A DNA stretch of 64,000 nt from DUVT01 sp041675865 (GTDB lineage Bacteria > Bacillota_I > Bacilli_A > ML615J-28 > CAG-698), in assembly GCA_041675865.1 (NCBI GenBank), contig JBAYTA010000001.1:1-64000 (forward strand). The letters are read 5' to 3'. This document shows positions 43,244-51,398 of the stretch, in pieces (positions within the stretch are counted from its first letter, which is position 1; the number at the start of each line of letters is the position of its first letter). Below the pieces are notes generated by a model. It did not search any database. It was not told the DNA's origin and saw only the letters and a program-made list of their open reading frames with translations. The translations under genes were made by a program, and so were the position numbers.

Positions 43244-43825
43244 TTGAAAAAATATTATAAAACTAGAAAAAGATTTTTTATCGTAGTAATTTGCTTTATT
43301 ACTTTAATATCAGGATATAGTATATTAAAAGGTATAATAAATAAAAATACCAATTCAGATCAATTAGCTGAATTTGGTTTTAATAATATAACAATAGAAG
43401 AACTAGTTCAAGGACTTGATTCTAATGATATAAATAAACCAAATTTAAGTGCATCAATTACAGGGACTCATTTACTTCTGGCAAATGCAGATAAATCTGT
43501 TAAGATCCCTTTAAGTAATGATAAATTCTATGTGTCATTTGCACCCTATATAAATAATACCCATACTTGTAGTAATCATAATTTAATTACTTGCACAAGT
43601 GAGCTTAAAAATGAATCTTTCCATGTTCTTATATTAGATGAAACTGGTAAGGCTATTATAGATAAATATGTGCAAAGTATGGATAATGGTTTTATAGGCA
43701 TGTGGATGCCAAAAAACATAACAGGCAAATTAATTGTCTCTTATAATGGATTAAAAGCAAGTACAAATATCACTACATTTAATGATAGTAATACTTGCAT
43801 CACTACACCATTAAAATTAAATTAA
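43244..43825 (+). CDS. CueP-family metal-binding protein, membrane-anchored
   Basis: CueP of Salmonella is a periplasmic copper-binding protein that helps protect against copper and supplies it to SodC. The 193-residue protein keeps the family blocks: LVQGLD near 55, FYVSFAPYINNTHTC, LITCTSEL (the Cys-x-x..Cys pair), NGFIGMWMPKNITGKL and NTCITTPLKL. A single N-terminal span near 10-28 takes the place of a lipoprotein signal; there is no lipobox, so it stays as a membrane anchor. The start is a TTG ten bases after AAAGGAC. It has its own near-consensus promoter and terminator. A copper role is inferred from the family only. Confidence 0.75.
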   Translation: MKKYYKTRKRFFIVVICFITLISGYSILKGIINKNTNSDQLAEFGFNNITIEELVQGLDSNDINKPNLSASITGTHLLLANADKSVKIPLSNDKFYVSFAPYINNTHTCSNHNLITCTSELKNESFHVLILDETGKAIIDKYVQSMDNGFIGMWMPKNITGKLIVSYNGLKASTNITTFNDSNTCITTPLKLN

Positions 43826-43835
43826 ATATAAATAT

Positions 43836-43868
43836 ACAGCCCTTATATTCTAAGAATAGGGGCTGTAT
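43836..43868 (+). terminator. Intrinsic terminator after the CueP-like gene
   Basis: ACAGCCC (43838-43844) pairs with GGGCTGT (43861-43867), with an inner TATTC/GAATA stem and a short T-rich tail. Confidence 0.75.
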
Positions 43869-44034
43869 TTCATCTCTACTGGCTTTATTTAGGATAATAT
43901 AATGTTTACTCTAACTACTAACTGAATCGATTAGGGATTAAATATGAAATGAATGCTTGTTTTTGATTTAAGAAATTTGTATAACAACAAATATAGTCAA
44001 AAAATGCAAATGAATACGTTTATTTGAAGATAAT

Positions 44035-44115
44035 TGTCGAAAGTAAATATGAAATATATGTCGAAATATTAGGTGAATATCAATTTTTAGAACATAAATT
44101 ATATAAAATTCGACA
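44035..44115. promoter_or_regulatory. Cluster of three Spo0A-box cores
   Basis: TGTCGAA at 44035-44041 and 44059-44065, and its reverse TTCGACA at 44109-44115, the same core seen upstream of spo0A. No downstream gene is evident, so the role is unclear. Confidence 0.4.
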
Positions 44116-44389
44116 TTCATCACTTTATAAACTGCGCTTTGGATCTTTGTTTTAGCAATAATCATTATTATAAGGTTGGTCTAGTGTAATTTAAAATATC
44201 AAGGACTAAATTTCGCGTACAATCATTTTAAATATGTATTTCTATTAACTAATCATTTAATATTAAAATTGATTATAGAGGAAATTTAAGGGCTTTAGTT
44301 AATTTACTCTTTTAATGTTAGAATATATATCATTTATTAGATGAATCCACAAATCACTATTATGCATGGCCCAATAAAAAAATAGATCG

Positions 44390-44423
44390 TATAAAAAAAT
44401 AAGCTTCTGTGAGAGGCTTATTT
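44390..44423 (-). terminator. Minus-strand terminator-like hairpin in the gene-poor stretch
   Basis: AAATAAGC (44397-44404) pairs with GCTTATTT (44416-44423), with an inner TCT/AGA. On the minus strand it is followed by seven T's. It could end a transcript that starts near element copy D at 44816. Confidence 0.6.
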
Positions 44424-44815
44424 AAATTTGAGAGGGTATAAATTAATAGATACTAGAAGCTAATATGAGGATTTTAATTTAATATATAATATAATTGCTT
44501 TATACTCATTGTTATCAACAGTTATACAGTTTTACACATTGTTTTGATATATTAGCCATAGTGCTATATATATTTAACTTAACATAATATACATTATAGG
44601 AAGTTGTTTTACTATTGAATTATTCATTTAATTTAACGGTTTAACCAATACTTTTATGGTTCTATTCTTTTTCCAAGACATCTTGTAATAACCTTATGAT
44701 GACTTATTAAGCATATAATAGATAATCTTCTCTCATGAGCAGTTATTGTTCAGCTTTTATAAGTTTAAATTATAAAACAAAATTATATATCTGAAGTATA
44801 TTTTTATATTAATGT

Positions 44816-44876
44816 ACTTTCATAATAACTTATGCATGTATACCCACAACTAATAATATAAATGTCTCTTGGAGCG
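44816..44876 (-). repeat. Copy D of the 61-nt intergenic element
   Basis: Minus strand: GACATTTATATTA (44866-44854), seven variable bases, TGGGTATACATG (44846-44835), tail ending TTATGAAAGT. The most diverged of the minus-strand copies. ATGTAT and ATACAT arms flank its core. No intact gene lies downstream. Confidence 0.5.
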
Positions 44877-45033
44877 GATACATACCAGATTTATATGGCT
44901 AAGAAAATTGTAGAATAATGTAATATAATCCTGATATATGATAACATAAAATGCTTTAATTTGAAACAACATTTTTATAAAATTTAATTCGCAAATCTAA
45001 GTTCAAATTTATTATTAAATTATTAATATAAAT

Positions 45034-45060
45034 AGTGCCTTTAGTATAAACTAAGGCACT
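45034..45060 (-). terminator. Hairpin directly after element copy B
   Basis: AGTGCCTTAG and CTAAAGGCACT pair across TTTATA on the minus strand, with a weak T-rich tail. Its first arm overlaps the 3' end of element copy B. Confidence 0.5.
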
Positions 45061-45118
45061 CTAATAAAGTATTATTGGTAAATACCCATCCTATTAAAGA
45101 TAATTGTCTCCTAGGAAG
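45058..45118 (-). repeat. Copy B of the 61-nt intergenic element
   Basis: Minus strand: CTTCCTAGGA, GACAATTATCTTT (45108-45096), seven variable bases, TGGGTATTTACC (45088-45077), tail AATAATACTTTATTAGAGT. It begins 30 bases after the stop of the ABC exporter gene at 45148 and runs into a hairpin. Confidence 0.6.
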
Positions 45119-45127
45119 GGTATTTTT
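45083..45127 (+). terminator. Plus-strand terminator-like hairpin built on element copy B
   Basis: AATACCC (45081-45087) pairs with GGGTATT, with an inner TCCTA/TAGGA, followed by seven T's on the plus strand. It would stop rightward transcripts before they enter the reverse ABC operon; for the ABC operon itself the T-tail is weak. Confidence 0.55.
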
Positions 45128-45147
45128 TTGTTTAGTAACTTTAATTA

Positions 45148-46926
45148 TTAATTTAGTTGATAATTTTCCGATTGGGTTTTAAAAAGCTTATAATACAAAG
45201 AATTTTTATCTTTCATTAGATTTTTATGTGTATCATAAGAAACTACTTTGCCTCCATCTAAGACTAATATATAATCACAGAATACTGATGATGACATACG
45301 GTGAGAAATATAGATTGCTGTTTTATCAAGCACTAGTTCATTAAAGTGTTCATAGATTTCTGCTTCTGCTATTGGATCCAATGCAGATGTTGGTTCATCT
45401 AAAATAACTAAGCTTGAGTTTTTATATAGAGCTCTTGCAATAGCAATTTTTTGTCCTTGACCACCAGATAGTTCTATACCATCTTCATCAAATGATTTAT
45501 TTAATCTTGTATTAATACCTTTAGGTAATTCAGTAATTTTTTCAGTTAAGCCAACTTGATCAATAATTTTATTTAGTTGCTCTTTTGCAGTTTGTTCTTC
45601 TCCTGTAATGTTTTTTATAATCGAATACGCAAACAATTTATAATCTTGAAACACAATTGAAATTGCATCTAAATAAGATTTATAATTATAATCATAGATA
45701 CTTTTATCATTGATTAAAATCTCTCCAGAATCTGGCTCATAGAATCTACATAGTAATTTAATTATAGTTGTCTTACCTGCACCGTTTAATCCAACAATCG
45801 AGATTTTTTCTCCCTTATTTATTTTGAATGATACATTATCAAGGATTAAGTTATTTGATTTTGGGTAAGTAAAACTAACATTTTTAAATTCAATTTTTTC
45901 TATTTCCTTTAGTTCTAAATCACTAGGTACTTCTAATGCATTTGGTAATTGCATAAACTCCACAAATGGATTTAAATAATCTAATAATTGCATCATATCA
46001 ATTACATTATTAAATAAACCATCAAATGTTTTAGAAAAGTTGATTGCGGAATTTGCAAACATTGTGAAATCACCAATGGTTATTTTCTTTGATGTTTCTA
46101 CAGTTGAAGCTAATAATCCAACATATAAATAAACTAACCCAGTTTGAAGCGCTGTTAATAACGACTGCAATCCTTGTACAATACCCATATTCCTAAAGAA
46201 TTTTTTGAAGTTAGATACATTTACTTTGTTGTAATGTTGAACTCTATCTAAGATTAAAGGACTCATATTATATAAACGCATATCTTTAGATAATCTTTGA
46301 TCATTCGTTAAGTTAAAATAATAGTTGTATTTTCGATTAATTGGTATAATACTTTGAAAGAAATTGACTTGGTATTTCATAAATTGACTATTAATCACTA
46401 AAGTTATAATAACTCCGATTAGTAATATTGTTATTAAAATATAACCCAGAGTTAGCATAATAGCAATTAATCCTAACAATGTAATAAAGTTTGTTACAAG
46501 CCCTGATAATCCATTAACCATTCTTTGGAGTGCATTTTGATTATTTATCGCAAATGCTGCTCTTTCTTTTAAGTCTAAATAATATGGATCTTCTAGATGC
46601 TTATATTCTACTTTCATAATTTTAATAGACATTTCTTCCATAACTTTATAAGATACTTTTCTTTGTTTTACTTCAAGCAATCTCTTATATATTTTGTTAA
46701 TTAAATTAATAATCAAATTAAAGCCAACAATAGCTATACCGTAATAAAAAGCTGTCATAAGATCCTTATTTATTATTAGTTCATCAATCAAAAATTTAGG
46801 TAAAATTACATTTCCTATTACTTGAATTGAAGAAAATAACGATCCAAATATTGTTAAAAATATAAATCCTGGAGAAACCTTAAACATTAATTTCAATAGA
46901 TATTTAATTTTCTTAAATGCTTTCAT
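45148..46926 (-). CDS. ABC exporter half-transporter (membrane + ATPase), second of a pair
   Basis: The 592-residue protein has six spans (about 20-320) and a C-terminal ATPase with Walker A GLNGAGKTT, signature ELSGGQGQKIAIARAL, Walker B LVILDEPTSALDP and the H-loop IYISHRMSS. This is the bacteriocin/multidrug type of half-transporter. It overlaps the upstream gene by 14 bases, with AAGGAGAAG before the ATG, so the two are translated together and probably form a heterodimer. Substrate unknown; the ArsR-like gene upstream suggests drug or metal response. Confidence 0.88.
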   Translation of the reverse strand: MKAFKKIKYLLKLMFKVSPGFIFLTIFGSLFSSIQVIGNVILPKFLIDELIINKDLMTAFYYGIAIVGFNLIINLINKIYKRLLEVKQRKVSYKVMEEMSIKIMKVEYKHLEDPYYLDLKERAAFAINNQNALQRMVNGLSGLVTNFITLLGLIAIMLTLGYILITILLIGVIITLVINSQFMKYQVNFFQSIIPINRKYNYYFNLTNDQRLSKDMRLYNMSPLILDRVQHYNKVNVSNFKKFFRNMGIVQGLQSLLTALQTGLVYLYVGLLASTVETSKKITIGDFTMFANSAINFSKTFDGLFNNVIDMMQLLDYLNPFVEFMQLPNALEVPSDLELKEIEKIEFKNVSFTYPKSNNLILDNVSFKINKGEKISIVGLNGAGKTTIIKLLCRFYEPDSGEILINDKSIYDYNYKSYLDAISIVFQDYKLFAYSIIKNITGEEQTAKEQLNKIIDQVGLTEKITELPKGINTRLNKSFDEDGIELSGGQGQKIAIARALYKNSSLVILDEPTSALDPIAEAEIYEHFNELVLDKTAIYISHRMSSSVFCDYILVLDGGKVVSYDTHKNLMKDKNSLYYKLFKTQSENYQLN

Positions 46927-48703
46927 GTTCTTCTCCTTGTTGATAGTACTTACCTTGAACTACAAACATATTATAGTATTCACCTTTTAATTGCATTAGT
47001 TCATCATGAGTACCATATTCTTCTAATACTGAATTATTAAATAAGGCAATTTTATCGCAAAATTTTGTGCTAGCAAGTCTATGTGATATGAAAATTGTTG
47101 TATGATCTTTAACTAGATTATTAAAGTTTTCATATATTTCTGCTTCTGCTAGAGCATCTAATGCTGCAGTTGGTTCATCTAAAACTACCATTTTACCATT
47201 TTTATATAATGCTCTTGCTATAGCTAGTTTTTGATTTTCCCCACCACTAAAAATAATTCCTGACTCATCAATATTCTTAAGCATAATTGTATCTAGACCA
47301 TGGTCAAGATTTCTAACTTTATCTCCTAAACCTACTAAATCTAAACACTTCCAAATTCTTTCTTCGTCATTTGATAAACCTAGAGTAATATTTTCTCTAA
47401 CTGAGAAAGCAAGAATATTTATATCTTGAAACACAGGTGCAAATAGGCTTTGGTATGTCTCTTTATCATAATCTAATGCATTAATTCCGTTTACTAAAAT
47501 AACTCCTTCAGTGGGTTTAAATAATCTAAGTAATAATTTCACAATCGTTGTCTTACCGGCACCATTTATACCAACGATTGCTAGTTTTTCGCCTTTTTCA
47601 ATTTTTAAGTTTAAATTTTTTATAATCCATTTTTCTGTTTTAGGATATTTGAAACTTACATTCTTAAACTCAATTTCAAGTGTTTCACTTTCAATGTTAC
47701 TAATTCCTTGAGATTTTTCATTAAAATCTGTATCCATAAAGACAAAATAGTCATTTAAATACTGACCCTTGCTTATTAAGAAAATAATATCTTCTACTAA
47801 AACTTTTAATAATGTAGTTAGAGCTAAAGCAGCAAGTAAATAGAAGGAAAACGATGCAATATCCATTCCATCAATTACCTTTGTAATTAGAAAATAGAAT
47901 AATAAACCATCACTAATTAGTACAAATAAAGCATCAATCAAAGCAAGGAAATATTCTTTGTTTTTTATTTTGCGAAAAACAGATAAATACGATTTTATTT
48001 CAAAATCATAGCTTTCAGTAATACTTTTTTCAAAATTATATAAACGAATATCTTTTCCAAAACTGAAATCTTGAGCTGTACTTTCAAAGTATCTTAATCT
48101 CCTATTAGCATTTGCAAGATTTTTCTTTTGTTTAAAGTTTATATTTTTAATAATAAATGCACTAAAAACACTAAATATTAATGATAAGATGATAGAACCA
48201 ACGACTAAGATGTTTAAGGTTATTAAAAAATAAATGTAAATCAAAGATAGCATTATCTTAGAAGCAAAAACAAAGAGTCTTCTTATCACCTCTTCAAAAT
48301 CATTACCTCCTATAACATCATAAGCATCACTATTTTCATTTAAAAAGTTTGGATCCTCTGTATAATGATAATCTAAGCGGTTTGTTTTATCAAAGATATT
48401 TGTGAGTAGATCAATTCTTACTTTCATTACTTTCACATAAACATTGGTATGTATATATCTTTCAAAAAATGAAAAAACACCAATTACAATAGTTATAACA
48501 CCTACTATTAATAATAATTCTTCTACAATGATAGATGCATCTTGTAAGCCTTCAATAATTAATCTTGGCATGAAGATGGCAAGTATGGGTACAGTTGTTG
48601 CTAGAATTGTATAAATTAGAAATAGTAAAAATAAACTTTTTTCAGATTTCCAAATTTCATTTACTGATCTTTTCATTGTTTTTAAAAAAGAATATTTTTT
48701 CAT
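46913..48703 (-). CDS. ABC exporter half-transporter (membrane + ATPase), first of a pair
   Basis: The 596-residue partner has the same layout with Walker A GINGAGKTT, Walker B MVVLDEPTAALD and H-loop IFISHRLAS. Its signature reads IFSGGENQKLAIARAL, less standard than that of the other half, a hint that one of the two ATP sites is degenerate, as in many heterodimeric exporters. The ATG overlaps the stop of the ArsR-like gene by four bases. Its start has AAGGAG about ten bases upstream. Confidence 0.88.
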   Translation of the reverse strand: MKKYSFLKTMKRSVNEIWKSEKSLFLLFLIYTILATTVPILAIFMPRLIIEGLQDASIIVEELLLIVGVITIVIGVFSFFERYIHTNVYVKVMKVRIDLLTNIFDKTNRLDYHYTEDPNFLNENSDAYDVIGGNDFEEVIRRLFVFASKIMLSLIYIYFLITLNILVVGSIILSLIFSVFSAFIIKNINFKQKKNLANANRRLRYFESTAQDFSFGKDIRLYNFEKSITESYDFEIKSYLSVFRKIKNKEYFLALIDALFVLISDGLLFYFLITKVIDGMDIASFSFYLLAALALTTLLKVLVEDIIFLISKGQYLNDYFVFMDTDFNEKSQGISNIESETLEIEFKNVSFKYPKTEKWIIKNLNLKIEKGEKLAIVGINGAGKTTIVKLLLRLFKPTEGVILVNGINALDYDKETYQSLFAPVFQDINILAFSVRENITLGLSNDEERIWKCLDLVGLGDKVRNLDHGLDTIMLKNIDESGIIFSGGENQKLAIARALYKNGKMVVLDEPTAALDALAEAEIYENFNNLVKDHTTIFISHRLASTKFCDKIALFNNSVLEEYGTHDELMQLKGEYYNMFVVQGKYYQQGEEHESI

Positions 48704-49725
48704 AATAAATTGCTCCTTATGGTATTTAGTACTTGATTAAGTCTAGTTTTATTAATTTCGTAATAAATTTTTTTATTATCATTAGGATCGATTACCATTT
48801 TTAATAAATAATTATTTACTAAAATATTTAAATGGTGATTTATTGTAGCTGCACTTAGACCTAATTGGGATGCAATATCACTTCCATATGTTTGTTTTAG
48901 AGATAGAATTTTTAAGATTTTGTATCTTGTCGAATCGCTTAATGATTTTATAACATTTAATGCTTCCTCTTCATCATTGTTTTTATTTTTAATCAGATTA
49001 GTAAATTTAAAAACTAAATATCCGACATAAATATAACGTTTATTATCCATTGTTTTATGAAAAATATAGCTATAATCACTTATACTAATATTAATTTCAG
49101 TTGTACTATTTTGATATATCTCTTCTCCTTTAAAGAAATCATTTAAAAGTGTAGGTAGAGTATCAGTATCTTGAATAATATTATATAATTCCATAACTTC
49201 TTCTTCTACAAAATGATAATATTTTTGGTAAATTACAGCTGATTTTTCTACACATTCTATAATCTCTAAAAACAGTTCTTCTCCACCAGTATATAAACTG
49301 ATTAATGTTAATTTATCTTTATCATCCATATCCAAGCCATTTATGATATTTAATATATCATTAAAATCTAAGGTCTCACTATAATCTTCTTTAAACGCAA
49401 GATCTGACTCAAAAAATCGATTAATAAATATTTTATGATCTAACTTTTCACTATTTATATACTTTACATAGAGTCTATTTAAAACAGGAATTGTATTTGA
49501 TTTAACTATGAAATATGGAATTAATTTATCTGGTACAGAAACTTCATTTTTAAAACTACTTTTTAACTTAAAATAATTATTGAGTAATTTTTTTACTTCA
49601 TTTCCATCCAAACCATATTCTTCTATTTCGCCCAACAATTCTTGATCAATATTTTTATCTGAGTACAATTTGTGAATTAAGTCAATCGCTTCTTTCTTAA
49701 AATCAATTTGCTTATTTATAAACAT
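48700..49725 (-). CDS. ArsR-family regulator with a long N-terminal domain
   Basis: The 341-residue protein has an unfamiliar helical N-terminal part of about 250 residues and a C-terminal ArsR winged helix: LSDSTRYKILKILSLKQTYGSDIASQLGLSAATINHHLNILVNNYLL. Such long ArsR proteins, with the DNA-binding part at the end, are known in Bacillota next to ABC exporters. No Cys metal motif (CxC) is present, so it probably senses something other than a metal. It leads the operon, preceded by GGAGG, a consensus promoter and a 30-bp palindrome that is its likely operator. Confidence 0.85.
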   Translation of the reverse strand: MFINKQIDFKKEAIDLIHKLYSDKNIDQELLGEIEEYGLDGNEVKKLLNNYFKLKSSFKNEVSVPDKLIPYFIVKSNTIPVLNRLYVKYINSEKLDHKIFINRFFESDLAFKEDYSETLDFNDILNIINGLDMDDKDKLTLISLYTGGEELFLEIIECVEKSAVIYQKYYHFVEEEVMELYNIIQDTDTLPTLLNDFFKGEEIYQNSTTEINISISDYSYIFHKTMDNKRYIYVGYLVFKFTNLIKNKNNDEEEALNVIKSLSDSTRYKILKILSLKQTYGSDIASQLGLSAATINHHLNILVNNYLLKMVIDPNDNKKIYYEINKTRLNQVLNTIRSNLL

Positions 49726-49743
49726 AATAATCCTCCTGCCAAT

Positions 49744-49772
49744 ATTATATAAAAATATTAGACCGATGTCAA
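49744..49772 (-). promoter_or_regulatory. Consensus SigA promoter of the ArsR/ABC operon
   Basis: On the minus strand TTGACA (49772-49767), exactly 17 bases, TATAAT (49749-49744): both hexamers perfect. The start would fall about 37 and 15 bases beyond them, right before the ribosome site. Confidence 0.92.
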
Positions 49773-49774
49773 CA

Positions 49775-49804
49775 ATTATTATTAGATAATTATCTAATAA
49801 TAAT
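49775..49804. promoter_or_regulatory. Perfect 30-bp palindrome, likely operator
   Basis: Every position from 49775 to 49804 is mirrored, centred on AGATAATTATCT (49784-49795). It lies two bases upstream of the -35 of the operon promoter. There is no T-run after it on either strand, so it is not a terminator; an ArsR-type dimer is the likely ligand. Confidence 0.75.
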
Positions 49805-49818
49805 GATAAAAAAAGAAA

Positions 49819-50613
49819 CTAGAACTCTTTTCTAATTTCTTCATTTATTTTTTCAATATATTCATTTGCTTTTTTCACAACACTTAACTTATTTCCATTT
49901 TTTGCAACACTTCTAAAATATTCTAATGCTCTTTTATAATCTGTTTGTTTATATGCAATCAATCCTAAATAATAAACATTTACTACTACATTAAATTTAG
50001 GGAAATTTGCTCTAAAAATTTTAGAAAACTCTTGCTCTGCAAGATTTAAATGGATATTTGCTAGGATATAATATCTTGCTATTATTTGATTATAATTAGA
50101 TATTAACTGAGTTTTAAATTTTAGAGGGATTATGTCAATCAATTCCTTTACTTGATTAATTAGTGTCTTAATTCGCTCTAATTCTTTTGTTTCCTCAAAA
50201 TAATATATCCATGCTTTATAATACCAAAATCTAAGTGGAGGGCTAAAATTGGGCTCAAATTCGACTAAATCATCTAAAATATTCTTTGCTTCACCAAGTT
50301 CTCCAAGCGATAAATAAGCTAGACTTATTGTAATTTCATTTAAATATTTATTAGTTTTTGCTTGAATAAAATTACTTAAATATTTTTTATATTCAGTTAT
50401 ATATTTTAAAGGATCACATTCATCCAAATATATTTTTGAAATTCTTAGTAAATTTACTTTTTCTAATCTTAAAGTAAAATAATAAATTGCAAATAGGATT
50501 ATTCCAATTAATATATATACACTTGACTGAATTATCTCTAATATCACAAGAGGTAATACAAATACTACATAAATCGATGCAATAATCAATACGATTAATC
50601 TTAGTTTACTCAT
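49819..50613 (-). CDS. Membrane protein with a TPR-like C-terminal half
   Basis: The 264-residue protein has two N-terminal spans (about 6-26 and 30-48) and a helical rest with TPR-like pairs (LAYLSLGELGEAKNILDDLVEFEPN and LGLIAYKQTDYKRALEYFRSVAKNG). It overlaps the PHP gene by four bases (ATGA) and ends the Fic-like/PHP operon. TPR proteins bind other proteins; its partner may be one of the two upstream products, but this is inference. Confidence 0.7.
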   Translation of the reverse strand: MSKLRLIVLIIASIYVVFVLPLVILEIIQSSVYILIGIILFAIYYFTLRLEKVNLLRISKIYLDECDPLKYITEYKKYLSNFIQAKTNKYLNEITISLAYLSLGELGEAKNILDDLVEFEPNFSPPLRFWYYKAWIYYFEETKELERIKTLINQVKELIDIIPLKFKTQLISNYNQIIARYYILANIHLNLAEQEFSKIFRANFPKFNVVVNVYYLGLIAYKQTDYKRALEYFRSVAKNGNKLSVVKKANEYIEKINEEIRKEF

Positions 50614-51398
50614 ACATTTTTCCCAAATAAATAGTGGACAATATTTAATTTTAAATCTCTTGCAAACTTGTAGGCTTTTTTAACATTTACATCACCTGTA
50701 TAAGAGATTTTATGATTGTCTTCACCAATTATAACTTTCGCCTTTTCATATTCTTGAACAATTTTCCAAAACTCGATTCTAGGATAAATATGAACAATAT
50801 CTCCATCTTGATTAGTTATTGGTTTTCTTCTAATACCGTTAGCATTAACTTCTAATAAAACATTATATTTAATACTAGCTTCAATAATTTCTCGACTTAC
50901 CTTTTCAGTCATTTGATTCCATGTTTGATAATTAAATAAAAACAAATCAGGATGAGCTAATATTTTAAAATAACCAGTATTCATTCCTTCAATAACTTGA
51001 TCTTTATATAAAACAACATTCTCTGCTGTCATTTCTCTATAAATATCATATAGTTTATTTTTATTTCTAATAATATGCTGGCCTAAAATTAAATAATCTA
51101 ACTCATCTAATAATTTTTTATAATAATCATTGTATTCATTCAGATATTCGATTTCTAAGCCTTTATATATTTTAATTTTATCACCATATTCTTTTATTGC
51201 AGCATCTAAAGAAGGTAAATAAATATTTCTATATTCTTGTTTATTCATTCGAAATGTCCATTCATCTAAGAGTGGACCATGGTCACTTATACCAATTTCT
51301 TCATATTTTAATTCTATAGCTTTTTTAATATAATCGGCTGGCATACCCTCTGCATGCTTACATAATTTGATATGTGTGTGATAATTTGTTTTATTCAT
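50610..51398 (-). CDS. PHP-domain phosphatase (histidinol-phosphatase HisK type)
   Basis: The PHP metal-binding motifs are in place: YHTHIKLCKHAEG, EIGISDHGP, YKGLEIEY, ILGQH, ILAHPDLF, LEVNANG and GEDNHK. PHP phosphatases of this shape include HisK, which makes histidinol in histidine synthesis, but no his genes are near, so its substrate may be another sugar or nucleotide phosphate. The 262-residue length is normal. It overlaps the Fic-like gene by eight bases. Confidence 0.82.
   Translation of the reverse strand: MNKTNYHTHIKLCKHAEGMPADYIKKAIELKYEEIGISDHGPLLDEWTFRMNKQEYRNIYLPSLDAAIKEYGDKIKIYKGLEIEYLNEYNDYYKKLLDELDYLILGQHIIRNKNKLYDIYREMTAENVVLYKDQVIEGMNTGYFKILAHPDLFLFNYQTWNQMTEKVSREIIEASIKYNVLLEVNANGIRRKPITNQDGDIVHIYPRIEFWKIVQEYEKAKVIIGEDNHKISYTGDVNVKKAYKFARDLKLNIVHYLFGKNV

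Larger units (their letters stand above)
43869..45147. other. Gene-poor 1.3-kb stretch with decayed or regulatory sequence
   Basis: No frame with a start, ribosome site and recognisable product is present. It holds three Spo0A-box cores (44035-44115), a minus-strand terminator-like hairpin (44390-44423), two copies of the 61-nt element (44816 and 45058) and two further hairpins near the right end. A plus-strand frame 43997-44155 without a start codon reads like a gene remnant (KYEIYVEILGEYQF) but matches nothing known to me. A minus-strand frame of 65 codons (43968-44165) looks random. Confidence 0.6.

Noticed and set aside
44025..44038. AAGATAATTGTC in the gene-poor stretch as another copy of the element
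   Set aside because: The partner block is off by two bases and poorly matched, so the similarity is limited to one AT-rich word.
43968..44165. Minus-strand frame of 65 codons in the gene-poor stretch
   Set aside because: No ribosome site, odd composition rich in Ile, His and Phe, and it lies opposite another start-less frame and the Spo0A-box cores.
44512..44540. DnaA-box-like sites (TTATCAACA, TTTTACACA) suggesting an origin or DnaA-binding site
   Set aside because: A hand estimate gives about ten chance matches to the relaxed box in a window of this size and composition, and no dnaA, dnaN or GC-skew switch was seen nearby.
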